Positions 46,950-56,792 are shown, counted from the first letter of the stretch. The stretch: 64,000 nt of DNA from Solidesulfovibrio carbinolicus (GCF_004135975.1 NZ_CP026538.1:2170001-2234000); one strand, 5' to 3'. Notes: generated by a model from the sequence alone, not told the origin. Made by a program: numbers and translations.

Positions 46950-46977
46950 GGCGCCACACCGGTGACGAAACGCTTCC
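46884..46977 (-). tRNA. selC: tRNA-Sec (anticodon UCA)
   Basis: 94 nt including encoded CCA. Acceptor GGAAGCGT pairs with ACGCTTCC (8 bp), discriminator G, anticodon stem CCGGA/TCCGG with loop CTTCAAA (anticodon TCA), long variable arm, T loop TTCGACT. The 8-bp acceptor stem, UCA anticodon and long extra arm are the selenocysteine tRNA hallmarks. It decodes in-frame UGA in selenoproteins such as formate dehydrogenase. Confidence 0.95.
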
Positions 46978-47139
46978 ACGTGAGCCAGAGTCTATACCAC
47001 CTTTTAGCCCTGGTTTCAATCCTTGCCCGGGATTGCTTCCGCGTGGCGGCGGCGTCGCGACGGTTGTGGTCGGGCCGGGCGTTGTGGCAAAAGAAGGGTT
47101 CGCGCCCGCCGGATTTCTTCCGGGCGCTGGAGCAACCCC

Positions 47140-47625
47140 ATGAGCGCAATGATCCCGTCCGAAGTCACCTTGCTTGAGCGCCGCCGCATTGAGGCGGCCA
47201 TGCTGGCCGACGTCTACGCCGTCCTGGTCGAACGTCTGGGCCGCGACGCCGCCCTGGCCGTCATCGAGGACACGGTGGCCCGGGCCGCCAGGGCCGCTGG
47301 CCAGGCCTTCGCCGCCCTGGCCCCGGGCGGGCCGAACCTTGCGCATTTCGCCACAGTTTCGGCCATCTGGCAACGTGGCGGGGCGCTTGAGATCGTCAAT
47401 GAACGGCGCGAACCCGGCCGTGTGTCCTTCGACGTCGCGCGCTGCCGCTACGCCGAAAGCTACCGGGAAATGGGCCTGCCCGAGGAATTGGCCGTGCGCG
47501 TGTCATGTCTGCGCGACGCCGCCTTTGCCGCCGGCTACAGCCCCTGCCTGACCCTGGATCGCCCGGCCACTATTGCCTCGGGCGCGAAAACATGTCCTTT
47601 CACCTTCACCTGGAACGACGCATGA
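47140..47625 (+). CDS. ATC hydrolase-family protein
   Basis: 161 residues matching the L-2-amino-thiazoline-4-carboxylic acid hydrolase family: RCRYAESYREMGLPEEL, then the Cys-Leu-Arg-Asp segment near 122, and a C-terminal TIASGAKTCPFTF with a conserved Cys. The start at 47140 follows CTGGAGC. It shares an ATGA overlap with asnS, so the pair is translated together. In pathways where the name was earned the enzyme opens a thiazoline ring on the way to cysteine. Here the substrate is unknown. The link to asparaginyl-tRNA synthetase is operonic only. Confidence 0.65.
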   Translation: MSAMIPSEVTLLERRRIEAAMLADVYAVLVERLGRDAALAVIEDTVARAARAAGQAFAALAPGGPNLAHFATVSAIWQRGGALEIVNERREPGRVSFDVARCRYAESYREMGLPEELAVRVSCLRDAAFAAGYSPCLTLDRPATIASGAKTCPFTFTWNDA

Positions 47626-49010
47626 GCATACGCCGCACCACCGTCAAGGCCGCCCTGGAAAGCCCGTCCCCTTGTCCCGAAATCCGCGTCATGGGCTGGG
47701 TGCGCACTCGCCGCGACGCCAAGGGCTTTTCCTTTCTCGAATTAAACGACGGCTCCTGCCTGGGCAACCTGCAGGTCATCATCGATGACACGGCCCAGGG
47801 CGCGGATCTGGTCAAAGCGCTTGGCGTGGGCGCGTCGGTGGCCGTCACGGGCGAACTGGTGGCCTCGCCGGGCAAGGGCCAGCGTTACGAGGTCCGGGCC
47901 GTAGCGGTCTCGCTCCTCGGGGCCGCCGACCCGGAAACCTATCCGCTTCAAAAAAAGCGCCATTCCGATGAGTTCCTGCGCACCATCGCCCACCTGCGCC
48001 CGCGCACCAACAAGTACGGCGCGATGTTGCGCATCCGCTCGGCCCTGGCCCACGGCATCCACGACTATTTCGCCAAGGAAGGCTTCGCCCTGGTCCACAC
48101 CCCGGTCATCACCGGCTCGGACTGCGAAGGCGCCGGCGAGATGTTTCGGGTGACCACCCTGGGGCCTGAGGCCGCCGCGCTGCCGGCGGCCGAACGCCTG
48201 GGCCAGGATTTCTTCGGCAAAGAAGCCATGCTCACCGTCTCGGGCCAGCTCTCGGCCGAGCCGTTGGCCTGCGCCCTGGGCCGGGTCTACACATTCGGCC
48301 CGACCTTTCGGGCCGAGCACTCCGACACCTCGCGCCATGCCGCCGAATTTTGGATGCTCGAACCGGAAATGGCCTTCGCCGACCTTGAAGACAACATGGA
48401 TCTGGCCGAATCCCTGGTCACCCATCTGGTGCGGCTGGTGCTGGCCGAATGCGCCGAGGACTTCGGGCTTTTCGCCAAGTTCGTGGACCCGACCCTGCCC
48501 GCCACTCTGGAAAACCTGCTGGCCGAGCCCTTCGTGCGCCTGCCGTACGGCGAAGCGGTGGACATCCTGACCTCCTGCAAGAAAGCCTTCCAATATCCGG
48601 TGGCCTTCGGGTCCGACCTGCAAAGCGAACACGAGCGTTATCTGGCCGAAGAGCACTTCAAGCGCCCGGTCATCGTGTACGACTATCCCAAGGACATCAA
48701 AGCCTTCTACATGCGCCAAAACGACGACGGCAAGACTGTCGGAGCCATGGACGTGCTCGTACCAGGCATCGGCGAACTGGTCGGCGGCAGCGCCCGCGAG
48801 GAACGCCTGGACCGGCTGGAAGCCCGCATCGCGGAGCTGGGCCTGCCCCTTGAGGCCTATTGGTGGTACCTCGACACCCGGCGCTTCGGCACGGTGCCCC
48901 ATGCCGGCTTCGGTCTCGGGTTCGAGCGGCTGGTCATGCTCGTCACCGGCGTCACCAACATCCGCGACGTCATGGCTTTCCCGCGCACATGGCGGCATCT
49001 GGAGTTCTAG
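47622..49010 (+). CDS. asnS: Asparaginyl-tRNA synthetase
   Basis: 462 residues, class IIb synthetase that charges tRNA-Asn. An N-terminal OB-fold anticodon domain (about 10-115, VMGWVRTRRDAKGFSFLELNDG) precedes a class II core with motif 2 (FGPTFRAEHSDT near 225) and motif 3 (GFGLGFERLVM near 430). The start at 47622 is set by overlap with the preceding stop codon. Length and motifs are complete. Confidence 0.95.
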   Translation: MSIRRTTVKAALESPSPCPEIRVMGWVRTRRDAKGFSFLELNDGSCLGNLQVIIDDTAQGADLVKALGVGASVAVTGELVASPGKGQRYEVRAVAVSLLGAADPETYPLQKKRHSDEFLRTIAHLRPRTNKYGAMLRIRSALAHGIHDYFAKEGFALVHTPVITGSDCEGAGEMFRVTTLGPEAAALPAAERLGQDFFGKEAMLTVSGQLSAEPLACALGRVYTFGPTFRAEHSDTSRHAAEFWMLEPEMAFADLEDNMDLAESLVTHLVRLVLAECAEDFGLFAKFVDPTLPATLENLLAEPFVRLPYGEAVDILTSCKKAFQYPVAFGSDLQSEHERYLAEEHFKRPVIVYDYPKDIKAFYMRQNDDGKTVGAMDVLVPGIGELVGGSAREERLDRLEARIAELGLPLEAYWWYLDTRRFGTVPHAGFGLGFERLVMLVTGVTNIRDVMAFPRTWRHLEF

Positions 49011-49516
49011 GGCTGCGCATTTGATTGAAGAAGCGGCGAGCCGGTTTTCTTCTTCAAACGATTGGGGTTTGCATGGTTGCTACGCCTTTTTTGAAAGATT
49101 GCGGCAGCCGGCTGACGAATTGTCGGCCGGCTGCCCTGAGGTGACGCACGGGAGCAAGACGCAGCAGTTTCCCAATGAGAATGACGTCCCGAGCGAGAAC
49201 TGCGGCGGCCCCTCTTTCCTCAGGGGAAGGATGGGACGTTTTCTTGAGGCGGCAAGGGATGTTGGCTGCGCTGGGCAGTCTGCTCCACATGCTGCCCCGA
49301 GGACTGAACAGGGAGGCGGGCGTAAGCGGCGCAAGTCAGTCGGAGAGCATGGCGGGCGTCGGTAGGCTGGGCACGGGGCAAGATATGCTGGCTTGACCGT
49401 GTTGCGTTGTTCCGATTTTTTCGTTATGAAAAGAATTTAAGATATTTTGTCATGCAGCTCGCGGCGCGGCGAACTGCGGACGGGATAGATAGAAATGCTG
49501 TCATCGGGAGCGACGA
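49011..49516. other. Intergenic region after asnS
   Basis: About 505 bp without a supported gene. It contains the terminator-like hairpin at 49103-49135. The last 80 bp before the next gene are A/T-rich and probably hold its promoter; no clear consensus was found. Confidence 0.45.
49103..49135 (+). terminator. Hairpin downstream of asnS
   Basis: GGCAGCCGGC/GCCGGCTGCC perfect 10-bp stem with 13-nt loop, 93 bp after the asnS stop codon. No T-run, so possibly Rho-assisted or a processing signal. Confidence 0.5.
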
Positions 49517-50515
49517 ATGGATACGGTCGAGTTTTCCCTTGTCGTGCCCTGCTATAACGAAGAAGATGTATTGCCGCATTTTTACGCGGAAGTTGTTCCG
49601 GCCCTTGATGCGGCCTTGGGAGGCGACTGGGAGATCATTTTTGTAGACGACGGCAGCCGGGATCGTTCGCGCCAGCTGATTCTCGGTTTGCACCTGCAAG
49701 ACTCGCGCATCAAAGGCGTGTTTCTCAGCCGCAATTTTGGTCATCAGGCAGCGGTCGATACAGGCCTTTGTCATGCCAAGGGACGTTTCATTGGCGTGAT
49801 GGATTGCGATCTGCAAGACCCCGTTCAGGTCTTGTTGGCCATGTACGCCAAATGCAAATCCGGGTTGGATGTCTGCTACGGCGTGCGGGCCAGACGCGAA
49901 TCCCCCTGGCTGCTCAAGTTTTTTTACTCGTTTTTTTACTTGATCATGCACAAGGTGGCTACCCACGACTGGCCCCGCGACGCCGGCGACTTCTGCGTCG
50001 TCTCGCGCAAGGCCCTCGACGCCGTCCTGGCCTTGCCGGAAAATTCCCGGATGTTTCGCGGGCTGCGTTCCTGGGTCGGCTTTAGACAGCTGGGATTGCC
50101 CTACGACCGGCCCAATCGTCGCTCGGGAAAGAGTAAATACAACCTCCGCAAGCTCATTGATCTGGCGCTGCTCGGCTTTGTCGGCTTCACCGATTTTCCC
50201 CTGCGCTTCATTGGCGTTTTTGGTTTTGCCGTGGGCCTGTTTGCCTGCCTGCTCATGTTCTTCGTGGTGCTCAACCGGTTTTTTCCCCAGTTTTCCCTGT
50301 TCGGCTACTGGGTCGGCGTCAGTCCCGTGGCCACGACAATTCTGGTTATTTTTTTATTTTTTATGAGTATTCTTTTCGTTTTCCTGGGCGTCATCGGCGA
50401 ATACATCCGAGTGCTGCTGCAGGAGGTAAAGGGCCGTCCCTTTGCTGTTGTCGATACGACGGTGGGCGATGTCGCCAGGCCGGAAACGCCGGCCAGAATC
50501 ATGCGAAGGGAGTAA
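49517..50515 (+). CDS. Family 2 glycosyltransferase (GtrB/DPM1-like)
   Basis: 332 residues. A GT2 catalytic domain (about 5-230) holds the metal-binding signatures VDDGSRDRS near 42 and MDCDLQDP near 97. Two C-terminal transmembrane helices (about 238-262 and 275-300) follow, as in undecaprenyl-phosphate glycosyltransferases of the GtrB type. It probably transfers glucose or another hexose to a polyprenyl phosphate at the inner membrane for modification of surface polysaccharide. A methyltransferase gene follows after 9 bp in the same direction. Confidence 0.85.
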   Translation: MDTVEFSLVVPCYNEEDVLPHFYAEVVPALDAALGGDWEIIFVDDGSRDRSRQLILGLHLQDSRIKGVFLSRNFGHQAAVDTGLCHAKGRFIGVMDCDLQDPVQVLLAMYAKCKSGLDVCYGVRARRESPWLLKFFYSFFYLIMHKVATHDWPRDAGDFCVVSRKALDAVLALPENSRMFRGLRSWVGFRQLGLPYDRPNRRSGKSKYNLRKLIDLALLGFVGFTDFPLRFIGVFGFAVGLFACLLMFFVVLNRFFPQFSLFGYWVGVSPVATTILVIFLFFMSILFVFLGVIGEYIRVLLQEVKGRPFAVVDTTVGDVARPETPARIMRRE

Positions 50516-50524
50516 GCGGCCGCG

Positions 50525-51286
50525 ATGCGAAATATTGTCCATCTGTCCGAGGCGTTGCCTGTCAATATGACCGATTATTGGCATGACATCGCCAGCTTGG
50601 AGCATTTCTGGGTACGTCGTCGCCTGGAGGTCTTTCGCGCCCTTGCCGGCCAAACGGCCCGGGACATGGGACCGGCGGCCGACATCGGCTGCGGCCGCGG
50701 GCTTTTGCAAAGCCAGCTGGAACGGGAATACGGTCTGGCCGTGGACGGCTTCGATCTCGACGAAAACGCCTTGGCCCACAACCTGAGCACGTCAAGCGGC
50801 CTATACGTCTACAATATCCACGACCGGTTGCCCGAGCTGGCCGGGAAGTACAAAACGATCTTCCTGTTTGACGTGCTGGAGCATGTCGCGAATGAACTGG
50901 GCTTTTTAGCGTCCGCCTTGCATCATCTGCGGCCCGGCGGCCTGCTCTACGTCAACCTGCCGGCTTACCAGCATCTCTTTTCCGCCTATGACACCATGGC
51001 CGGTCATTTGCGGCGCTACACCCTGGCCCAGGCCGAAGACCTTGGCCGCAGGGCCGGACTGCGTCTGGTCAAATCGACCTATTGGGGGGCGCCGTATTAT
51101 CCGCTGCTGGTCGTGCGCAAATTTCTGCTGCGGCTCAAAAAAACGGAAAGCGACATTGTCGCCACAGGGTTTGACGCCAGAAGCGATAGGCTCAACACCG
51201 TCCTTGGCCATCTCGGCCGGCTGGAGCCGCTGCCCCAACGCCTGCTTGGCACTTCCGTCATGCTGGCCTGGCAAAAGGGTGCATAA
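50525..51286 (+). CDS. Class I SAM-dependent methyltransferase
   Basis: 253 residues. The Rossmann motif I is ADIGCGRGLLQ near 57, followed by GFDLDENAL near 79 and a motif IV region FLFDVLEHVANELG near 116. The arrangement is that of UbiG/Methyltransf_11-23 types. Next to a GtrB-like glycosyltransferase, it likely methylates a sugar or lipid-linked intermediate. Convergent with the PocR kinase gene with only about 20 bp between. Confidence 0.75.
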   Translation: MRNIVHLSEALPVNMTDYWHDIASLEHFWVRRRLEVFRALAGQTARDMGPAADIGCGRGLLQSQLEREYGLAVDGFDLDENALAHNLSTSSGLYVYNIHDRLPELAGKYKTIFLFDVLEHVANELGFLASALHHLRPGGLLYVNLPAYQHLFSAYDTMAGHLRRYTLAQAEDLGRRAGLRLVKSTYWGAPYYPLLVVRKFLLRLKKTESDIVATGFDARSDRLNTVLGHLGRLEPLPQRLLGTSVMLAWQKGA

Positions 51287-51308
51287 CCCGAACGCTGGCC
51301 GGGCCGCC

Positions 51309-53633
51309 TTATAACGCCGGGTCGCAGACCGTTTCCAGGCACTGCTGGGCCATGGGCAGGCGCACATGAAAGGCGCTGCCTTCCCCAAGCCGCGACTCGG
51401 CCCAGATGCGGCCGCCGTAGTGACGCACGATCTGGCGGCAGATGGCCAGGCCCAGGCCCGTGCCCTTGATGGTCGGGCTGACGATGGTGTCGCCGCGCCC
51501 CACCTGATGGAATCGGTCGAAAATCGATTCGAGCTGATCGGCCGGAATGCCCACGCCCTGGTCGCGCACGGTCATGAGCACGCCCTCGGCTTCGGCGCGG
51601 ATTTCCAGCACGACCTCGCCGTGTTCGGTAAATTTCACGGCGTTTTGCAGCAGGTTGGCGATGACTTGCACGAGCTGGTCGGGATCCATGAAGAGCGGCT
51701 GGGATGAGTCGTCGGCAAGAAAACGGAAGCGGATTTCCGGGCGCTGGGCCAGCAGGCCTTCGATGGTCTGCACGGCCTGACCCAGCACGGCCACCGGATC
51801 GATGCACTGGTCGCGCCATTGCATGTTGCCGGATTCGATGCGGTTGAGGTCAAGAACGTCGTTGATCAGGCGCGTGAGGCGTTCGGCCTCGCCGTAGACC
51901 ACGCCGAGGTTGTGGGCGATGCGCTTGGCCCGGGCAGCCAAAGCCGGATTGTCGCCGGCCAACGGGCTGAAATGCTCCCCAAATTCCCGGCCGAGGAGTT
52001 TGGCGAATCCCAGGATCGAAGTCAGGGGCGTGCGCAGTTCGTGGGACACGGTGGAGAGAAAGGCCGATTTGAGCCGGTCGAGTTCGCTTAAGCGGATGTT
52101 GGCCTCGGCCAGTTCCATGGCCTGTTCGCGCAGTTCCCGGGTGCGTTCTTCCACTTCATCTTCCAGGCGTTGCTGATGGGCCCGCAGTTCTGCCTCAACG
52201 GCCTTGACCGCGCTCAAATCCGAGAACATCCCGAGCGATCCGGCGAACTTGCCGTGTTCGTCCTGCAAGGGGCTGGCGGAGATAAGCACCCAGAGCATCG
52301 TGCCGTCGCGGCGTTCGATGCATTGCTCGAACACGTCGCTGAGGCCTTCTCGACGACGTTGCTGTTGCCTGGCTGCTCGGTGCTGGCTTTCTGGCGGCAG
52401 GAACTCGGTTAAGTTACGGCCCAACAGCTCCTGGGGCGTATACCCCAGCATGTCGGCCATGCGCTTGTTGACGAAGGTGGTGTCGTAGTTCACGTCGTAG
52501 ACCCACACCCCCTCGTGGGCCGTTTCCACGATGCCCCGGAACATGGCTTCGCTTTGGCGCAGGGCCGCCTCGCGTCGCTCCCGGTCGGTGACGTCGCGAA
52601 TGGCCTCAATGGCCCCGTTGACCTGGCCGAACTCGTCGTAGAGGGCCACGGCCTTGGCCCAGACATGGCGTTCGCCGCCGGGCATGGCGGTCAAGGTGAC
52701 CTCGGCGATGATTTCGCCCTGGGCGATGTCGGCGACATGGTAGCGCGGGTCGGGCGTGGAAACGGCCCCCCGGGCATAGTCCAGGAGCAGCGGGGTGGGC
52801 TGGCCGTAAAATGCCGCGCCGTAGGCGAAATCGCCTTTGCCGAGCATGTCGGCGGCGGCGATGCCGGTCAAGCGTTCCAAGGCCTTGTTCCAGAAGGTAA
52901 CCCGGCCGTCCCGGTCTACGGCAAAGGCGGGGTCGGGTAAAAACTCGATGATTTCCGAGAGGCTACGATCCCGGGCCTTGATGCTGGCCTGGGCCTGACG
53001 CAGTTCGTCGATACGCCTGGCCTGGTCGAAATTGGCCACGGCCAGGGCCGAAAGGTGGTTGGCGAAGTGGTGCAGGGCCTGGCAGATTTTTCCGAACCTC
53101 GCCAGGGGCATCCGCGGCACCTCGGCCAGGGCGGCCCGGAAGGCCGCCTCATCGGCCCCAATTTCGCGGGCATAGGCGGCCATGGCTTCGAGGTCGGCCT
53201 CTTCGTCCAGGACCTGGCCTACCAGCCAGTTGGCGATGTGGCGTTCGCCAACATGGATGGCCGTGCCGCCGTCGAGAAGGCCGCCGCTCAGGCAGCGTCG
53301 CACCATGGGGCCGCCAGGCGTCCCCTGGCCCAGGCAAACGTCGGACCGGATGCAGTTGGCAAGGCCCTTGGGCGTGCCGCGAATAACTTTGGCGCACAGG
53401 GTGGTGAAATTGCTCGGCCGGGTCAGCGGTCGGCCTTGGGGATCGGTTATCAGCGAGGCCACGCCCGAAGCAGCGGCAAAGGCGTCCTGGATGCGCTGGA
53501 TTTCCTCAATGTGGAACAGATCCTCGAAACGAAGCCGGGTCGAATCCACGGACAAAGCGCCCCCATGGCGCGGTTGGCCGCAAGCGTCCTGTGTTTCCGG
53601 GGCGTCACATACGGAGGGCTGATCCTGGGACAT
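51309..53633 (-). CDS. Sensor histidine kinase with PocR and PAS domains
   Basis: About 774 residues from MSQDQPS; an in-frame ATG 14 codons earlier is possible. Domains in order: PocR ligand-binding (about 35-200, with LCAKVIRGTPKGLANC and a later CLSGG, cysteines that could bind a metal or substrate), a linker helix, two PAS domains (about 235-490), a coiled coil, HisKA (VSHELRTPLTSILGF, phospho-His near 530) and HATPase (DQGVGIPADQ, GTGLGLAICRQI). No transmembrane segment, so it senses a cytosolic signal. No response regulator gene is adjacent. PocR relatives sense small molecules such as diols or hydrocarbons. Confidence 0.85.
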   Translation of the reverse strand: MSQDQPSVCDAPETQDACGQPRHGGALSVDSTRLRFEDLFHIEEIQRIQDAFAAASGVASLITDPQGRPLTRPSNFTTLCAKVIRGTPKGLANCIRSDVCLGQGTPGGPMVRRCLSGGLLDGGTAIHVGERHIANWLVGQVLDEEADLEAMAAYAREIGADEAAFRAALAEVPRMPLARFGKICQALHHFANHLSALAVANFDQARRIDELRQAQASIKARDRSLSEIIEFLPDPAFAVDRDGRVTFWNKALERLTGIAAADMLGKGDFAYGAAFYGQPTPLLLDYARGAVSTPDPRYHVADIAQGEIIAEVTLTAMPGGERHVWAKAVALYDEFGQVNGAIEAIRDVTDRERREAALRQSEAMFRGIVETAHEGVWVYDVNYDTTFVNKRMADMLGYTPQELLGRNLTEFLPPESQHRAARQQQRRREGLSDVFEQCIERRDGTMLWVLISASPLQDEHGKFAGSLGMFSDLSAVKAVEAELRAHQQRLEDEVEERTRELREQAMELAEANIRLSELDRLKSAFLSTVSHELRTPLTSILGFAKLLGREFGEHFSPLAGDNPALAARAKRIAHNLGVVYGEAERLTRLINDVLDLNRIESGNMQWRDQCIDPVAVLGQAVQTIEGLLAQRPEIRFRFLADDSSQPLFMDPDQLVQVIANLLQNAVKFTEHGEVVLEIRAEAEGVLMTVRDQGVGIPADQLESIFDRFHQVGRGDTIVSPTIKGTGLGLAICRQIVRHYGGRIWAESRLGEGSAFHVRLPMAQQCLETVCDPAL

Positions 53634-53904
53634 GGCGACTCGCTTCGTTTCTGAACCACAAAAGCGTGACAACAATACCGCATACGATGGGTTTAATACA
53701 ATGGCTAATTTCTCTCGACAACGCGGCGTTTCTGTCCTGTCGGAGAGGCTTGGGCGGGACGTTTGGGGAGGCCTGCGGCGACCACGGAAGGCGGGAAACC
53801 GCGCTGTCTGCCTCCGTTTGCCAGGGGCATGTCCTGGCTGCCAAAAGGCCCCGACCGGAGCACTTCCGGTCGGGGCCTTTTGGCGGCGCGGGGTTCAAGC
53901 GTCG
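53634..53904. other. Intergenic region holding a long terminator
   Basis: About 270 bp between the kinase start and the PHP-GT4 gene's end. Only the hairpin at 53841-53883 is notable. No supported gene. Confidence 0.4.
53841..53883 (-). terminator. Terminator of the PHP-glycosyltransferase gene
   Basis: An 18-bp perfect stem, CCAAAAGGCCCCGACCGG and its complement, with a 7-nt loop, 22 bp after the stop codon. The stem ends in TTTTGG, giving an intrinsic-terminator character on both strands. Confidence 0.75.
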
Positions 53905-56382
53905 TCAGGCGGCGTGCACCAGGCGTTGCATGGCCTTGGCCAGGGCCGGCTCCAGGGAGACGCTGGGCGTCGGCGCGCCCGGCGCTTCCTCGTACATTTT
54001 CCAGTAATCCTCGAAGGCCTGGTCGATGGTGCGCTTTTCGGCGTAATTCCGGCCGGCCCGGCCCATGGCCCTCATGAGCTCGGGATCGGCTAGCAACCCG
54101 GCCATGGCCGCGTGGAGGGCCTCGGCGTCGCCGGCCGGGACCACGACGCCGGTTTCGCCGGGCACGATGTTCTCCATGGGGCCGCCCTGGTTGGTGACAA
54201 TAATCGGCAGGCCCGAGGCCTGGGCTTCCAGGACCACGTTGCCGAAGGTGTCGGTGGCGCTGGGGAAGACGAACAGGTCGCAGGCGGCGAAAAGCCCGGC
54301 CAGCTCCTCGCCCTCGCGGTAGCCGGTGAAAACCGTGGGCGTGCCGGCAAGCTGCGCGCGCAGCTCGTCGAGATAGGGGCCGTCGCCGACGATGCACAGG
54401 GTGGCCTCGGGATGTTGGGCGACGAGCCGGCGAAAGGCCGCGGCCAGCAGGTGCAAGTCCTTTTCCCGGGACACCCGGCCGGCGTAGAGCAGACGCGGAC
54501 CATGGCCCAGGCCGAAGCGCGCCGCGAGATCCTCGTCGCGCTTGGCCGGATCGAAGCGGACCACGTCCACGCCGCGCGGGAAAAGCCGCAGCTTGGCCGG
54601 GTCCAGCCCCTTTTCGGCCAGTTCCCGGCCGGTTTCCTTGGACGGCACGTACACCAGATCCATCTGGTTGTAATACCAGATGATGCACTTCCAGGTGAGG
54701 TCTTCCATGGCCTCGTCGCCGGTGAGGATCTGGGCGTATTGGGGCAGGGCCGTGTGGTAGGTGCCGTAGATGGGCAGGCGCAGCGTCTTGGCGATGCACA
54801 GGGCGGCCAGGCCGATGGGGCCGGGGGTAGCCGAATGGATGCGGGTGAAGTTGCCGGCGTAAACGGAGTGGAGCATTTCCAGCAGGGGCGGGTAGTAGAG
54901 CTTCTGGTCGGGGTATTCGGCCAGGCTGTAGACCCCGATGGGCGTGAACTGCTGCACGCCCGGCTCGAAGATGCGGGGGCCGTGGTCGCAGGTGTAGATG
55001 CTTAAGCACTTGCCGGTTTTGATGGACAGTTCGGCCTGCTGGCGCAGGGTGCCGGACACGCCGTTTATCTCGTGGAAGGTGTCGGTGAAGTGGGCCACGC
55101 GCACGGCGGCGTCCTTGCCGTTCTGGCCGGTGAGCGCCAGCCTGGCCTGGCTGCTGAAGCGCCGGTCCTTGGTGAAAATGGAGTAGGCCAGGAAATAGGG
55201 GGCGAGCATGGTGTAGAGCGCCCCGGCCGAACCCAGGGCCCCGAAGATGTCGAAGACGTTGGCCCCGCTGACGTGATCCAGCAGCGAGCCGGCGAAATGA
55301 GCGGCCACCCGGTTGGTGGCCCGGTTGACGAAGGAGAACCAGCCGTTTTCCAAATTGTCGTTGCCAAGGACGCCGGCCCTGGCGAATTCCATGAGCGCCG
55401 GATCGGAGTGGATAAGCGATTCCGTCTCGGTGCGGATCAGTTCCCGAAGCGGGGTGCTGGCGCTTTTGCGGCGGCGGGTCAGTCCCCGGGCGAGCCGGCT
55501 TTTAAGGCGAAAGGCCAACCCCACGGCCTCCTGTTCGCCGGGTTCCAGGAACCGGTCCACGACCTTGAGGGTCACGTCCTTGTCCAAGAACCGGTCGATG
55601 CCGAAGCGGTGTTTATAGTACTGGTAGGCGATGCTGTAGAGGTTGCGGGCCATGGTGCGCGGCGTGCTCGACGCGCCCCGGGCGACAGAGGCCCCGTTTT
55701 CCAGGCCGTCGAGGAATTCGACAAGGTTTTCGGCGCCTTCCACCTCGGTGTAGGTGGAGGCGATGGTGAGCGCGCTGTGGTCGTCGGAACCGCCGATCAG
55801 ATTTTTGCGCCAGGGCTGGGCATAGCCGGGGTCGATGCCATGCTTGTCGGCCAGCCGCCAGATGGCGTCGGCGTCGAGGTTGGGGATGATGTCGCGCAGG
55901 CAGTCGTTTTGCCAGGCGTCGCGCGCGCCGTTGATCTCGAAATTGCGGAACAGCAGCAGGAGCTTTTCGAAATTGGCCACGGTCATGCGGTCGTTGACCC
56001 CGAACAGCGGGTGGGCCACGGCGTGGTGGATGCCTTCCTGGCGCAGGTAATCGACCAGCTCGTGGATGTTCTCGCGCAGGCGCTGCATCTCCCGGTGCAT
56101 GGCCTCGGTGATGTCGAAGACCAGCACATGGACCTTGCAGCGGTCGTCAGGAAAATAGGACGTGACTTCCTCGCTGACGAAGGTTCCGGGCAGATGGGCG
56201 ATGGACAGCGCCCCCTCGATGCGGTTGTGGTCGGAGATGGTCACGAGCCCCATGCCCTTGCGCCGGGCTTCCTCGTAGATGCGTATCGGTTCGGTGAAGC
56301 TCTCGGGACAGTTGAGCTTTTGCAGCACCCACTGGGACGGGCGGGTGGAGAATTTGGAGTGTACGTGCAGGTCGATTTTCAT
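53905..56382 (-). CDS. PHP-domain and GT4 glycosyltransferase fusion
   Basis: 825 residues. The N-terminal PHP-type metal phosphoesterase fold (DLHVHSKFS at 3-11, TISDHNRIEG near 48, HPLFG near 120) is followed by a helical middle region (about 260-400). The C-terminal GT4 transferase (about 420-810) has GPIGLAALCIAKTL, LLYAGRVSREKDLHLLAAAF and EAQASGLPIIVTNQGGP. The start at 56382 has AAGGAG upstream, and the longer frame is not supported. The fusion links a phosphatase-type domain to a nucleotide-sugar transferase, possibly for glycolipid or glycogen-like synthesis. Substrate unknown. Confidence 0.82.
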   Translation of the reverse strand: MKIDLHVHSKFSTRPSQWVLQKLNCPESFTEPIRIYEEARRKGMGLVTISDHNRIEGALSIAHLPGTFVSEEVTSYFPDDRCKVHVLVFDITEAMHREMQRLRENIHELVDYLRQEGIHHAVAHPLFGVNDRMTVANFEKLLLLFRNFEINGARDAWQNDCLRDIIPNLDADAIWRLADKHGIDPGYAQPWRKNLIGGSDDHSALTIASTYTEVEGAENLVEFLDGLENGASVARGASSTPRTMARNLYSIAYQYYKHRFGIDRFLDKDVTLKVVDRFLEPGEQEAVGLAFRLKSRLARGLTRRRKSASTPLRELIRTETESLIHSDPALMEFARAGVLGNDNLENGWFSFVNRATNRVAAHFAGSLLDHVSGANVFDIFGALGSAGALYTMLAPYFLAYSIFTKDRRFSSQARLALTGQNGKDAAVRVAHFTDTFHEINGVSGTLRQQAELSIKTGKCLSIYTCDHGPRIFEPGVQQFTPIGVYSLAEYPDQKLYYPPLLEMLHSVYAGNFTRIHSATPGPIGLAALCIAKTLRLPIYGTYHTALPQYAQILTGDEAMEDLTWKCIIWYYNQMDLVYVPSKETGRELAEKGLDPAKLRLFPRGVDVVRFDPAKRDEDLAARFGLGHGPRLLYAGRVSREKDLHLLAAAFRRLVAQHPEATLCIVGDGPYLDELRAQLAGTPTVFTGYREGEELAGLFAACDLFVFPSATDTFGNVVLEAQASGLPIIVTNQGGPMENIVPGETGVVVPAGDAEALHAAMAGLLADPELMRAMGRAGRNYAEKRTIDQAFEDYWKMYEEAPGAPTPSVSLEPALAKAMQRLVHAA

Positions 56383-56553
56383 GACGGCTCCTTGGGGCAC
56401 GGGGCAACGCCGGCTCGCGTCGCCGTTTGCGGCTTGTAGCGCCGGCCGCGTGGCGGTCGGATTGCGGTTGGCCGCAGTTTTGTTGACGTCGCCCGGGGTA
56501 TTGTCACGGAAATGTCGCTTGTCGCGGTTGCCTGCCTGTCCCATGGTGCATCC

Positions 56554-56751
56554 ATGGAACCACGGCGGGAAACGCCTGGAATAGGCGAAGCCGAACGGCG
56601 CGATTTCGTGCGCCAGGGCCGCGCGGTGCTGTTGTCCCTGGGGCAGCGGGATCTGGCCCGTCGCTATGGTCTGCTCGCGGCCGGGGCCTCCTCGCGGGAG
56701 GAACTGGCGGAATTGCTCCTGTCGATGCTTCAGGCCCGCCACGCCGGATAA
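56554..56751 (+). CDS. Possible small protein upstream of the GGDEF gene
   Basis: 65 residues (MEPRRETPG...), Arg/Glu/Leu-rich and probably helical. It precedes the EAL/CBS/GGDEF gene by about 40 bp in the same direction. The start lacks a good ribosome site and a longer frame begins at 56512. Codon use is plausible for the genome, but evidence for a real gene is thin. Confidence 0.35.
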   Translation: MEPRRETPGIGEAERRDFVRQGRAVLLSLGQRDLARRYGLLAAGASSREELAELLLSMLQARHAG

Positions 56752-56792
56752 GCGACCCTCTGCTGTACCGACCCCGACCAGGGAATATCCCA

